Below are positions 10,016 to 18,653 of a DNA stretch of 64,000 bases, piece by piece. Position 1 is the stretch's first letter. Every line of letters starts with the position of its first letter. The notes below the pieces were generated by a model. That model worked only from the letters and a program-made list of their open reading frames with translations. It was not told the DNA's origin and did not search any database. A program made the translations under genes and the position numbers. This DNA comes from Amorphoplanes digitatis (lineage in GTDB: Bacteria > Actinomycetota > Actinomycetes > Mycobacteriales > Micromonosporaceae). The stretch is taken from the NCBI RefSeq assembly GCF_014205335.1, contig NZ_JACHNH010000001.1, positions 2,102,501-2,166,500 on the forward strand, written 5' to 3'.

Positions 10016-11802
10016 CGGCGAGCCCTCCCGAGAACGGCGAGCAGGAGCTGGGTGAGTGCGGCGGCGCGGTCCTCGACGCGGGGGAAACGGCTGCGGGGGT
10101 CGAGCGGCTTGAGCCGGATGTCGTCCACCGCGATCGGCACGGTGGCCAGCGGCGAGCACAGGAAGAACCGCAGCGTGATCCACGGCTCGCGGTGCATGCG
10201 GTACAGGGCGCTCTGCTGGCCGAGGCCGTACGCGAGGCCGCAGCCGACCGCCGACATGATCAGGTCGCGGAGCAGGATCTGCGCGTCGGAGCCGGGCCGC
10301 AGGGCGCTGTCGAGGTGCTCGTCGATCGACGGCACCCGGATGTGCTGCGGCACCTCGGCCATGACGTCGCCGCCGGGGATGTGCACCTCGTTGGCGGTGC
10401 CGACGTGCACGAGCTTCCAGAACTCGTCGGCCTTGGAGAAGTGGCCGAGCAGGCCGCGGGCGACCTGGACGGCGCGGCGCTGCCGGACGGCGGGCTCGGT
10501 CGAGCTCGCGCCCCAGAGGTAGGTGAGCAGCTGCGCGGCGCCGGGGTCGGCCGGGGTGGAGCGCTGCGCCCAGCGTTCGACGGCGAAGGCCAGGTAGCTG
10601 GCGGTGCCGCGTTCGACGTCGCCGGGCGCGCCGATGTCGGGCAGGGTCAGGCCCGGTCTCTCCAGCGCGGCGCGGATCAGGTCGCACTTGGTGATGGCGA
10701 TCAGCATTTGCAGCGGGCGGCCCTCGTCGGTCGCGAAGAGCCCGTCGACCATGGTGATCTGCTCGCCGATGCCGTCCTGGATGGACTCGCGGTTGCCGCG
10801 CACGACCTCGGCGCCGTACGCGCTGACGGTGCCGGGCCGTAGGCTGCCGTTGAGCAGCAGGCGTTCCTCGGTGACCGACTCGGTGGCCATCCAGTCGGTG
10901 GCGTTCGGCGCGACGGCCGGGTCGACGACCCAGAGCAGGGCGTCGAACGAGCGGAGCATGCCGGCCTCGCGCCGGTTGGTGCCCTGCTCGTCGAAGAGCT
11001 CGCCGGGCAGGTCGGCGACCCCGGTCCAGGTGCGCCGGTCGCCGGTGTCGGTGCGCAGCACCAGCGGCTGGCGGAACTGCCGCCCCCACTGCTTGGCGCG
11101 GCGGTCGCCGTCGACGACCGTGCGGCGGATCAGCTCCTGTATCGCGGCGAGTGCGTCGCGGAGCTGGTCGTCGAGCATGCCGGCGGGGGTCGCCTGGCGG
11201 TCGGTGCCGGTGGGCTGGATCGCCTCGCCGGTGTTGCGGGTCTCGTTGTACTTGCTGATCCGGGCGGTCAGCGGCAGCTCCTCCAGGGGGCTGAGCTTGC
11301 GCAGCCGGATCCGGCCGGGGTCGTTCTGCGCGCTCCAGTGCGTCAGGTTGTCGAGGTTCTGCCGCAGCATCCGGACCAGCAGGTAGGTCTTGCCGCTGGC
11401 CGGCGCGCCCATCGCGGCGACCATGTTCCAGTCGTCGATCTTCTGCTGGACGTTGTCGGCGCCGCGGGCCGGTCCGGAGTGGAACACCAGCGCCGCGTCG
11501 GGGAAGATGTGGCCGCCGCCGCACAGCAGGTAGCTGAAGTCGATCTCGTGCTCGTTGAAGACCGGGTCCGTCGACTCCGCCGGCCGGTAGTTGCCGGCCA
11601 GCATCTTCACCCGCCACGGCAGGCCGTTACGGCCGTCGGGCGCGCCGACCTCGAGCCGGAACGACGGCGGCATCAGGAACCGGCCGGTCTGCCGGTCGAC
11701 CGGTGGCGCGCCGCTGCCGAGCTGCTGGCGGCAGACCGGGCAGGCCTTGCCGAAGCGCTCCGAAGGGTCCTCGGTCACCGGCGGCGTCCTCGACCACAGC
11801 AT
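10012..11802 (-). CDS. Double-GTPase-like P-loop protein with zinc-binding N-terminus
   Basis: 596 residues. The ATG at 11802 shares one base with the previous stop (TGATG). A putative zinc site is CPVC (21-24) together with CGGGH (94-98). The Walker A/G1 motif is GAPASGKT (132-139). ADLPGELF (263-270) fits G3 (DxPGE in place of DxxGQ). TKCD (371-374) fits the G4 NKxD guanine-specificity motif. This order, with a large insert between G1 and G3, fits the double-GTPase (DO-GTPase) type described for predicted bacterial conflict systems. No second intact P-loop is visible, so the second GTPase unit would be degenerate. It is central to the operon; its partners are likely the kinase, FHA-like and GAP1-like products. 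Confidence 0.75.
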   Translation of the reverse strand: MLWSRTPPVTEDPSERFGKACPVCRQQLGSGAPPVDRQTGRFLMPPSFRLEVGAPDGRNGLPWRVKMLAGNYRPAESTDPVFNEHEIDFSYLLCGGGHIFPDAALVFHSGPARGADNVQQKIDDWNMVAAMGAPASGKTYLLVRMLRQNLDNLTHWSAQNDPGRIRLRKLSPLEELPLTARISKYNETRNTGEAIQPTGTDRQATPAGMLDDQLRDALAAIQELIRRTVVDGDRRAKQWGRQFRQPLVLRTDTGDRRTWTGVADLPGELFDEQGTNRREAGMLRSFDALLWVVDPAVAPNATDWMATESVTEERLLLNGSLRPGTVSAYGAEVVRGNRESIQDGIGEQITMVDGLFATDEGRPLQMLIAITKCDLIRAALERPGLTLPDIGAPGDVERGTASYLAFAVERWAQRSTPADPGAAQLLTYLWGASSTEPAVRQRRAVQVARGLLGHFSKADEFWKLVHVGTANEVHIPGGDVMAEVPQHIRVPSIDEHLDSALRPGSDAQILLRDLIMSAVGCGLAYGLGQQSALYRMHREPWITLRFFLCSPLATVPIAVDDIRLKPLDPRSRFPRVEDRAAALTQLLLAVLGRARR

Positions 11803-12077
11803 CAAGCGACCACGCAGACGACGAGGAACACCAGCGTCGCCGCGGCGCCGCCGACCACGAGGCCGGCGGCGGTGCCCAGCTGGCGGCCGGTCTGCGCGGC
11901 CACCTTCAGGTAGTCGGCGACGCCGGCCTCGACCTCGAGGAACGCCGGCAGCCGGGCGCCCGGCGCGGCGTCGATCCAGTTGCCGAACGTGTACCCGTAC
12001 CGGGCGAAGTGCTTGTCGGGGTCGCCGCACCGCCGGGCCACCCGGTCTCGCAGCGCCACGCGCCAGGAATCGGTCAT
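11802..12077 (-). CDS. Small C-terminally membrane-anchored protein
   Basis: 91 residues. The N-terminal ~60 residues are soluble, and a single hydrophobic helix lies at the extreme C-terminus (LGTAAGLVVGGAAATLVFLVVCVVA). The topology is tail-anchored. It starts 1 nt after the kinase stop and its own stop overlaps the GTPase start, so it is translated as part of the operon. No family is recognised. It may be an adaptor holding the GTPase at the membrane (inference). Confidence 0.75.
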   Translation of the reverse strand: MTDSWRVALRDRVARRCGDPDKHFARYGYTFGNWIDAAPGARLPAFLEVEAGVADYLKVAAQTGRQLGTAAGLVVGGAAATLVFLVVCVVA

Positions 12078-12078
12078 C

Positions 12079-13461
12079 TCATCCCCCGCCCACCAGAAAA
12101 CCCAGCGCCACCGCGACGGCGACGCAGCTCACACACCAGATCGACGACCAGAGCACGGCCTGGCGCAGCGCCACCTCCTGCGCCCGGGCGCCGATCTCGT
12201 CGTACGCCCGGTGCACCCTTTCCGGCCGGGTCGCCGGGCCGCGCTGGGCGTACGCCCGGACCGCCTCGATGTGGTCGGCGTACGCGGGTACCAGCTCGGT
12301 GCCGGCCGGTGCCGGCAGACCGGGCCGGTCGCGGTCGCAGCGCTGTTCGGCCTCGATCACCTCGGCCAGCCACGCCTCGGCCCACGGCCGCGACGCCTCC
12401 AGGGCGGCCTGCCCGCGTGGCCCGGTGCCGAACGGCTCGGCCAGCACCGTGATCAGCGGCTCCCACCGCGGGTCGGCCCAGTGCTCGCCCAGCGCCTTGC
12501 GCACCGCAGCCTCGCTGTCGGCGACCCGGAGAACCGGGTTGTCGGGGTCGGTGTTCAGCAGGGTGGTCTCCACCCAGTGCCGGCCCGCGAGCGCGCACAG
12601 CACCACGATCATCAGGCCGAACCGGTCCTGGGCGTAGAGCAGGCCGGGTGTCAGCCGCCAGGCCCGGGACGGGTCGGTGCGCATCCGGCGCAGGCCGCCG
12701 TACTCGTAGAGCTCGGTGCCGCGCAGCACGGGTGGCGGCGGGTCGGCCTGGGTGGCGGCGTCGGTGTCGATGAGCACGTAGCCGCTGGTCTCCTGGTACG
12801 TGCACCAGCAGACGTTGTCCGGCTTGAGGTCGCAGTGCGCCCACTTGAGCTGGTGCAGCTGGTCCAGGCCGGCGGCGAGCTGGCGGAAGTCGATCAGGTG
12901 CTCGGTGCCGGGCCAGCGCCGCAGCGCCTCCCACCGGAGCAGGTCGATCTGCGGCGAGACGGCAAGCAGGTACAGGTCGGGGCGGGCGCCCTCGCCGATC
13001 CAGGACGGCAGCCGGCGATCCAGCTGGGCGACGATCTGATCGGACGGGGTGCCGAGCCGGGTGGTGACCGCGCCGGAGAACTGCTCGAGCTGGCCGTCGC
13101 CGCGGACCACCTGCACCGGCACCACCGCCCACGGCGGCTCGATCGGGGTACGGCGGCCGTGGTCGCCCAGGTACTGGTTGGCCCGTTGCAGCGCGCTTGC
13201 CTGTTCGTGCAGGTGCTGGCGCAGGGCCTCGGCGTCGCCGAGGTCGGCGCAGCCGTAGATCTTGACGTGCCAGTTCTGCCAGCCGAGGCGCTCGTTGGCG
13301 GCGGTGGTGAAGATGACCTCGGTGCGGATCCGGCGCAGCTGCCCGGACTCACCGGCGCCGATCAGCGGCACGTCGAAGTCGACGGACTTGCGGTCGTCGG
13401 TCGGTGGCGGGGCGACGGTGAGCTGAACGTGCCAGTGCGGCCCGCTCAGGTCGATGACCAT
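12079..13461 (-). CDS. Atypical membrane-anchored Ser/Thr protein kinase-like protein
   Basis: 460 residues from ATG 13461, which has AGGA 7-8 nt upstream. Alternative GTGs at 13485 and 13491 would overlap the upstream gene. The catalytic loop is HCDLKPDN (209-216), equivalent to HRDLKPEN. The metal-binding position is IDTDAAT (231-237), where DFG reads DTD. HVKIYG (65-70) could supply the beta-3 ATP lysine (K67). No clear glycine-rich loop is seen. A single C-terminal transmembrane helix lies at about 437-458. An N-terminal extension precedes the kinase core. HCD in place of HRD and the changed DFG suggest a divergent, possibly low-activity kinase. Its neighbour encodes an FHA-like domain, the usual phosphothreonine reader. 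Confidence 0.8.
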   Translation of the reverse strand: MVIDLSGPHWHVQLTVAPPPTDDRKSVDFDVPLIGAGESGQLRRIRTEVIFTTAANERLGWQNWHVKIYGCADLGDAEALRQHLHEQASALQRANQYLGDHGRRTPIEPPWAVVPVQVVRGDGQLEQFSGAVTTRLGTPSDQIVAQLDRRLPSWIGEGARPDLYLLAVSPQIDLLRWEALRRWPGTEHLIDFRQLAAGLDQLHQLKWAHCDLKPDNVCWCTYQETSGYVLIDTDAATQADPPPPVLRGTELYEYGGLRRMRTDPSRAWRLTPGLLYAQDRFGLMIVVLCALAGRHWVETTLLNTDPDNPVLRVADSEAAVRKALGEHWADPRWEPLITVLAEPFGTGPRGQAALEASRPWAEAWLAEVIEAEQRCDRDRPGLPAPAGTELVPAYADHIEAVRAYAQRGPATRPERVHRAYDEIGARAQEVALRQAVLWSSIWCVSCVAVAVALGFLVGGG

Positions 13462-13477
13462 CGCGGGTTCCTGCGCG

Positions 13478-14233
13478 TCAGCCACGGCCACCGTCCCAGG
13501 CGAGTAGGTAGTCGAGCCGGGTCGACGAGGCGGCGCCGTCCGCGTACTCGATCGATCCGGCCGGGCCGGCCTGTATCGGCCGGCCGTTCGCGCGCAGCGG
13601 CGTGCCGTCGACGCGGACCAGGTAGGTGGGCCGGACCCGGGACCGGGCGAACTCGACGCGGTGGCCCTGGTGGCGCAGGTAGACGAGTTCGCCGCGGGGC
13701 AGGAACGTGGCGTACTCGGGCAGGCGCACCGAGGCGTCGTGCCGGCTGCCGGTCCACCGGCCCAGCGGCACCCAGCCGGGCGCGGACGCGAGGTGGCAGA
13801 CCCAGTGGAAGTCGGCGCCGTAGCGCAGGGTCAGGTGCACGGTCTCCGGCGGCGGCTGCGCCGGCGGCAGCGGCACCTCCTGCGATTCGATCCGGGTCTG
13901 CGGCAGCGCCTGCCGCGGCGCCTGCCTCGGCGCCGGCAGCGCCGGCGGCTGGATCAGGAACCGGTGGCCGGGGTCGTCCGGCAGGCTCGGGTCCACAGTG
14001 CACACGACCGAGACGACCCGGGCCAGCGGCAGCCACCGATGGGTCGACGGGTGCACGATCCGGTGGACCTTGCCGGCGAAGTCGCGGCCCATCGGCGTGC
14101 GGGTCGCGACGGTGACCGAGATCCGCAGCGAGCCCGGGTCGACGTCGCCGGCGTTGACGACCGTGCAGTAGCGCTCTACCGCGGCCCGGAACGCGCCGAG
14201 GACGGCCCGCTCGAAACGCGGGTCCGGACTCAT
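13478..14233 (-). CDS. FHA-like domain protein, first gene of the GTPase operon
   Basis: 251 residues. ATG 14233 has GGAGAA 6-7 nt upstream; the frame is open further upstream but without coding character. The N-terminal ~85 residues are predicted alpha/beta, and a Pro/Gln-rich linker follows. The last ~110 residues have the pattern of a degraded forkhead-associated domain: PLGRW, then ASVRLPEYATFLPR, strands, then LRANGRPIQAG in the place of the NGT/NG loop. It heads the minus-strand operon with the kinase-like gene directly downstream. The FHA assignment is moderate: the GR and NG landmarks are visible, but the SxxH motif is not. Confidence 0.7.
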   Translation of the reverse strand: MSPDPRFERAVLGAFRAAVERYCTVVNAGDVDPGSLRISVTVATRTPMGRDFAGKVHRIVHPSTHRWLPLARVVSVVCTVDPSLPDDPGHRFLIQPPALPAPRQAPRQALPQTRIESQEVPLPPAQPPPETVHLTLRYGADFHWVCHLASAPGWVPLGRWTGSRHDASVRLPEYATFLPRGELVYLRHQGHRVEFARSRVRPTYLVRVDGTPLRANGRPIQAGPAGSIEYADGAASSTRLDYLLAWDGGRG

Positions 14234-14616
14234 GCGACTTCTCCGATCGACGCGGCGGCTTCGGCACAGGGACTGCACTGCGAACCGGTCGGATGACACC
14301 GCCGGAAAACAAAAGGTAAAGCAGCGGCGGGGGATCACGTAAATGGCCGAATGTCCCCGGTTGACACCGGACGGGTGACAGGCCACGTCCGGGGTAGCCG
14401 GAAAAGCCGCGCGGCATGGGCCGTACGGTCCCTTGAGGAGATCGGAGTTCGCAGCTCGGCGCCGGTGCGCGAGCGCGGGCGGGCGGAGCCGGGCGGCCAT
14501 TCACAAGAATGGTTCGGATAGCCGGTCCGAATGCACTTCCCCGGACTTCACCCGGCCGAATGACGGCCATTCGGACGGCCCGGTCACCCCGAAGGTCGGG
14601 TAAGGGGATCGTGGAT
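14234..14616. other. Gene-free interval upstream of the GTPase operon
   Basis: 383 bp with no convincing gene. A locally less GC-rich patch at about 14300-14345 is the likely promoter area for the leftward operon. GTCCGAATG (14525-14533) and CATTCGGAC (14569-14577) form a 9-bp inverted repeat that may serve the stop of the response-regulator gene as a terminator. Confidence 0.4.
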
Positions 14617-15300
14617 CTAGTCGACCAGGCCGGACTGATAGGCGAAGACCACCAGTTGCGCGCGGTCGCGGGCGTGCAGCTTCACCATCGCGCGGCTGAC
14701 GTGGGTGCGTGCCGTCGCCGGGCTCACCGTCAGGCGGGCCGCGATCTCGTCGTTGCTCAGGCCCTCGCCGACCAGGCCGACGATCTCGCGCTCGCGGTCG
14801 GTCAGCGAGTCCAGCCGCGGGTGCGGGCGCAGCACCCGGGCCGGCCGGGACGCGAACTCGCGCACCACCCGCCGGGTGACCGACGGCGACAGCAGCGCCT
14901 CGCCGCCGGCGACCAGGCGGATCGCGCGGATCAGCTCGGCCGGCTTGGTGTCCTTGGTGAGAAAGCCGCTGGCGCCGTGCCGCAGCGCGTCGAACACGTA
15001 GGCGTCGACCTCGAAGGTCGTCAGCACGATCACCCGGGTGCCGGCCAGCGACGGGTCGGCGGCGATCCGGCGGGTGGCCTCGATGCCGTCGATGCCGGGC
15101 ATGCGCACGTCCATCAGGACGACGTCGGGCCGGTGCGCGCGCACCTGTTCGACGGCGCCGAGCCCGTCGGCGGCCTCGCCGGCCACGACCAGGTCGCCCT
15201 CGCTCTCCAGCAGCGCCCGCAGGCCGATGCGCACGAGGTCCTGGTCGTCGGCGACGACCACGCGGATCGGGCCGGCGGCGTCGCGGGCGGGCCCGTTCAC
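14617..15300 (-). CDS. NarL/FixJ-family response regulator
   Basis: 227 residues. The N-terminal receiver domain has acidic D18-D19, phospho-acceptor D64 in MDVRMPG, T in VLTTF and K in LTKDTK. The C-terminal LuxR-type helix-turn-helix contains LTDREREIVGLVGEGLSNDEIA and the recognition helix region TARTHVSRAMVKL. The start overlaps the stop of the kinase gene by 4 nt. It probably controls the adjacent ABC transporter genes, all on the same strand. A palindrome upstream of the operon (18167-18188) is a candidate target. Confidence 0.95.
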   Translation of the reverse strand: MNGPARDAAGPIRVVVADDQDLVRIGLRALLESEGDLVVAGEAADGLGAVEQVRAHRPDVVLMDVRMPGIDGIEATRRIAADPSLAGTRVIVLTTFEVDAYVFDALRHGASGFLTKDTKPAELIRAIRLVAGGEALLSPSVTRRVVREFASRPARVLRPHPRLDSLTDREREIVGLVGEGLSNDEIAARLTVSPATARTHVSRAMVKLHARDRAQLVVFAYQSGLVD

Positions 15301-16409
15301 CCGCGCACCGGCAGGGTCGCGGTCACGGCGAAGCCGCCCTCGGGCCGGGGGCCGGCGGTCAGCGAGCCGCCGAGCGCCGTGACGCGCTCGCGCATCCCGG
15401 CGAGTCCGTGCCCCGGTGTGACGTCCGCCGGGCCGCCCCGGCCGGTGTCGCTGACCGACACGGTCACGTCCTCGCCGGTGCGGGCGACCGAGACCGACGC
15501 CGATGCCGTGCCCGCGTGGCGCAGCACGTTGGTCAGCGCCTCCTGCACGATGCGGTAGGCCGCCAGGTCCACCGCCGCCGGCAGCGACTCCAGGTTGCCG
15601 GCCAGGTCGACCGTCACCGGGACACCGACCGAGCGGGTGCGGTCCAGCAGCTCCGGCAGCCGGGCCAGCCCCGGCGCCGGCGAGCGGTCGTCGAAGTCGT
15701 CGCCGCGGCGTACCGCGCCGAGCGCGGCGCGCAGCTCGTCGAGGGACTCGCGGCTGGTGCGGCTGATCGCGGTGAGCGCCGCCTCCGCCTGTGCGGGCTG
15801 CCTGGCCAGCAGGTGCAGGGCGATCTCGGCCTGCATGTTGATCGCGGCCAGGCCATGGCCGACCACGTCGTGCACCTCCTGCGCGACCCGCAGCCGCTCG
15901 GCGTCGGCCTGGCGGCGTGCCTCGTCGCGGCGGTTCTGCACCCGCTGCTCGCGCCCGACGCGCACGGTGACGCCCACCGCCAGCGGCCCGGCCACCCAGG
16001 CGAGCGGGGGAGCCACCGCGTCAAGGCTCAGGCCGCCGCCGATCAGGCCACCGACGAGCAGCGCGGCGAACGCACCCGTCGCGGCGACGGCAGCCTGCCT
16101 CAGCGGCCGGTGCGCGCCCACCGAGTAGACCGCCACCAGCAGGCTCAGCAGGATCGGCCCGAACGGCTGCCCGCCGAGCAGGTAGACGCCCACCGCGGCC
16201 GCGCAGACCGTCAGTGCCACGACCGGCGCGGACCGGCGGGCCACCATCGCCAGCGCCGCCGCGACCACCAGGACGTAGGCCCAGCCGGGCACCGAGTCGA
16301 TGCCCTGGTTGCGGCCCGCCGGGGCCGTGCCGATCAGACCGACGCCCGCCAGCGCCAGGGCCAGCAGGGCGTCCGGCACATAACTCCGCACCCGCTTCAT
16401 GACGCTCAC
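15297..16409 (-). CDS. Sensor histidine kinase (HisKA_3 type)
   Basis: 370 residues with a GTG start overlapping the upstream stop (GTGA). Four to five N-terminal transmembrane segments are followed by the dimerisation/phosphoacceptor helix with EVHDVVGHGLAAIN (phospho-His in HDVVGH). The C-terminal HATPase_c domain carries the N box and the DTGRGG and GHGLAGMRERV glycine motifs. Partner of the NarL-type regulator at 14617. The operon with an ABC-2 exporter suggests sensing of a membrane-active compound, which is inference. Confidence 0.94.
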   Translation of the reverse strand: MSVMKRVRSYVPDALLALALAGVGLIGTAPAGRNQGIDSVPGWAYVLVVAAALAMVARRSAPVVALTVCAAAVGVYLLGGQPFGPILLSLLVAVYSVGAHRPLRQAAVAATGAFAALLVGGLIGGGLSLDAVAPPLAWVAGPLAVGVTVRVGREQRVQNRRDEARRQADAERLRVAQEVHDVVGHGLAAINMQAEIALHLLARQPAQAEAALTAISRTSRESLDELRAALGAVRRGDDFDDRSPAPGLARLPELLDRTRSVGVPVTVDLAGNLESLPAAVDLAAYRIVQEALTNVLRHAGTASASVSVARTGEDVTVSVSDTGRGGPADVTPGHGLAGMRERVTALGGSLTAGPRPEGGFAVTATLPVRG

Positions 16410-17227
16410 AGGATGTCACGGCGGTGCAGCAGCGCGCCGCCCAGCGCGGCGAACGCCAGCAGATACCCGGCCACGACCGCGGCCGCCTGACCGCCGCCGA
16501 CGAGCGCCGCGACGCCCGGCGTGTCCGCGCCGGCGCCGAGCGCCGCGACCAGGGAGCCGGCGTTCGGGCCCGGCAGGGCCTTCTGCGCCTGCGCCACCCA
16601 GTCCAGCAGCGGCGCGGCGATCAGGGCGAGCAGGTTCTGCACCGCGAGCAGCCAGACCAGGCCCAGGCCGACCGCCAGCGCGACGCCGCGCAGCGCGATG
16701 CCGAGCAGGGCGCCGAGCACCGTCCACATCGCCGCGATCAGCCAGCCGGCGCCGACGCCGCCGGCCAGGTCGGCCACGCCGGGCCAGTCCACCTGCCGGT
16801 CCTCGGCGAGCGCGATGAGCAGGCTCGCCGGCGCGCCGGCGGCGAAGACGGCGACCACACCGGCGAGCGCGGCCAGGCAGAGGGTCACCAGCTTGGCGGC
16901 GTACACCCGCAGGCGGGCCGGGTCCTGGGTCAGCACGGTCTTCCACGTGCCCCAGGCGTACTCGCCGCCGGCCGCGAGCACGCCGAGGATCAGCATCAGC
17001 GCGCCCAGGAAGACCGGCAGGCCCCCGATCGAGTTGCCGACCAGCCGGTCCGGCAGCAGGGCGTCCAGGCCGCGGTCGGCGCGCGGTCCGCCGGTGCCGC
17101 CCGCGTACCCCGCGTACGGGATCAGGTAGGTGAAGGTGACGCTCAGGGTGAGCGCGATCGCCAGCAGCGCCCAGGTCGCCGGGCGGCGCACCAGCAGAAG
17201 CGCCTCGGCGCGGATGTGGTCAGTCAT
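16406..17227 (-). CDS. ABC-2 type transporter permease
   Basis: 273 residues with about six hydrophobic segments, starting ATWALLAIALTLSVTFTYL. The extracytoplasmic loop after TM1 and the WGTWKTVL element are typical of ABC-2/ABC transporter permeases of the bacitracin/lantibiotic export type. It overlaps the ATPase gene by 8 nt and pairs with it. Confidence 0.9.
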   Translation of the reverse strand: MTDHIRAEALLLVRRPATWALLAIALTLSVTFTYLIPYAGYAGGTGGPRADRGLDALLPDRLVGNSIGGLPVFLGALMLILGVLAAGGEYAWGTWKTVLTQDPARLRVYAAKLVTLCLAALAGVVAVFAAGAPASLLIALAEDRQVDWPGVADLAGGVGAGWLIAAMWTVLGALLGIALRGVALAVGLGLVWLLAVQNLLALIAAPLLDWVAQAQKALPGPNAGSLVAALGAGADTPGVAALVGGGQAAAVVAGYLLAFAALGGALLHRRDIL

Positions 17228-18110
17228 CGGTACCGCCTCCGGTAAGGGCGAAGAAGGCCTGCTCCAGGCTGCGTTCGCAGGCGCGCAGCTCGCTGACGGC
17301 GATGCCCGCGCCGACCAGCGCCGCGTTCACCTCGGCCGCGCGGTCGGGCGGGACCGCCAGGTCCAGGCCGTCGCCGGTGACCCGGACGGCGTCCGCGCCG
17401 AGCAGGTCGCGGGCCCGGGCCGCGGCGGCGTCCAGGGGAGCGGCGACCAGCCGCAGCGTGCGGTCGCCGCGCAGCTCGGCGACCGTGCTCTCGGCGACCA
17501 GCCGGCCGTTCGCGATGACGCCGACCCGGTCGCAGAGCTCCTGCACCTCGGTCATCAGGTGGCTGGAGAGCAGCACGGTGCAGCCGGCCGCGCCGAGGCG
17601 CCGCACGAGCAGGCGCATGTCGGCCATCCCCGCCGGGTCGAGGCCGTTTGTCGGCTCGTCGAGCACCACCAGGCGCGGGTCCTTCAGCAGGGCGGCGGCC
17701 ACGCCGAGCCGCTGCTTCATGCCCAGCGAGTAGGTGGCGTAGCGGTCGCGGGCCCGGCCGGTCAGCTCGACCTGGTCGAGCACGGCCGCGATCCGGTCGG
17801 CCGGAACGCCGGCGTGGCGGGCCAGCACGCGCAGGTTGTCGCGGCCGCTCAGGTACGGGTAGAAGGCCGGGCCCTCGATCAGCGCGCCGACACCGTCGAG
17901 GCGCCCGGGCGGGGCGCCGAACAGGCGTACCTCTCCCGAGGTGGGCCGGACGAGGCCGAGCAGCATGCGCAGGGTCGTGGTCTTGCCGGCGCCGTTGGGT
18001 CCGAGGAAGCCGTACACCTCGCCGGCGCGGACGGTCAGGTCCAGCGCGTCGACGGCGGTCACCGCGCCGTACCGCTTGGTCAGGCGCCGGGTCTCGACGG
18101 GAGCTGTCAT
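17220..18110 (-). CDS. ABC transporter ATP-binding protein
   Basis: 296 residues from ATG 18110; an ATG at 18119 is an alternative. Walker A is GPNGAGKTTTLR, the signature motif reads YSLGMKQRLGVA in place of LSGGQ, Walker B is RLVVLDEPTNGLDP, and the switch His is in LSSHLMTEV. The C-terminal ~80 residues match the DrrA/CcmA-like accessory domain of drug-export ATPases. First gene of the ABC-HK-RR operon. Confidence 0.94.
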   Translation of the reverse strand: MTAPVETRRLTKRYGAVTAVDALDLTVRAGEVYGFLGPNGAGKTTTLRMLLGLVRPTSGEVRLFGAPPGRLDGVGALIEGPAFYPYLSGRDNLRVLARHAGVPADRIAAVLDQVELTGRARDRYATYSLGMKQRLGVAAALLKDPRLVVLDEPTNGLDPAGMADMRLLVRRLGAAGCTVLLSSHLMTEVQELCDRVGVIANGRLVAESTVAELRGDRTLRLVAAPLDAAAARARDLLGADAVRVTGDGLDLAVPPDRAAEVNAALVGAGIAVSELRACERSLEQAFFALTGGGTDD

Positions 18111-18166
18111 GCGTCCCATCGTCGCCGCGGCGCGGGCCGGCGGCGTCCGGCACCGCGCGGCCTCCG

Positions 18167-18188
18167 GCATACGTCGCGGGACGTATGC
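18167..18188. promoter_or_regulatory. Palindromic operator candidate upstream of the ABC/two-component operon
   Basis: Perfect inverted repeat GCATACGT (18167-18174) / ACGTATGC (18181-18188) with a 6-nt centre CGCGGG. It lies 57 nt upstream of the ATPase start. Two-fold symmetric sites of about 20 bp are typical of dimeric NarL/LuxR-type regulators. It could instead help terminate the SCP2-like gene that ends at 18199, but there is no T run. Confidence 0.5.
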
Positions 18189-18198
18189 GCGGCCGGGG

Positions 18199-18534
18199 TC
18201 AGAGGAGTTTGCGCAGCTTCAGCAGGTCGAACGGGTTCGCCTTGATCGAGACCTGGCGGGACGCGATCGCCTTGGTGACGTCGAGCCTGCCGGTCACCAG
18301 CGCGATCAGCTCGTCGCTGTCGGCGGTCAGGGCGATCTTCGCCTTCGGGTCGTCGCCGTCGGCGATGTCGACCAGGCGGCCGCCGTCGAGCCGGGCGTGG
18401 AACGCCGTGTCCAGGTCCGGGATCCGGCAGGCGAGCGTGCGGTCGAGATCGAGCCGGCCGCGGGTCTCCGCGCTCGCGTCCAGCCGGGCAGCAAGATCAT
18501 GTAGCGCCTGCCGGCACTCGTCCACGCTTGCCAA
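18199..18534 (-). CDS. SCP2 (sterol carrier protein) domain protein
   Basis: 111 residues from a TTG at 18534, chosen because a strong AAGGAGGT lies 8 nt upstream. The next in-frame GTG (18525) is too far from it. The protein shows the SCP2-like pattern: [17 protein letters not shown], then [28 protein letters not shown], then [15 protein letters not shown]. Such proteins bind lipidic ligands; the substrate is unknown. It is divergent from the gene at 18654. Confidence 0.85.
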   Translation of the reverse strand: MASVDECRQALHDLAARLDASAETRGRLDLDRTLACRIPDLDTAFHARLDGGRLVDIADGDDPKAKIALTADSDELIALVTGRLDVTKAIASRQVSIKANPFDLLKLRKLL

Positions 18535-18653
18535 TTCCCCGACCTCCTTCGCGACGCCACCTTGACGCACCGCACGGTACCGCAGCACGCCCGTGGTTCG
18601 GCCCGGTAGCGTGGCAGCAGCGCAACGGCGTGGCGGAGTCGGAGGGAGTCGAC

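Noticed and set aside
7700..11617. A 1305-codon minus frame
   Set aside because: The first ~530 codons are an Arg/Pro-rich shadow of the double-GTPase gene. The true start is ATG 10015, overlapping that gene's stop.
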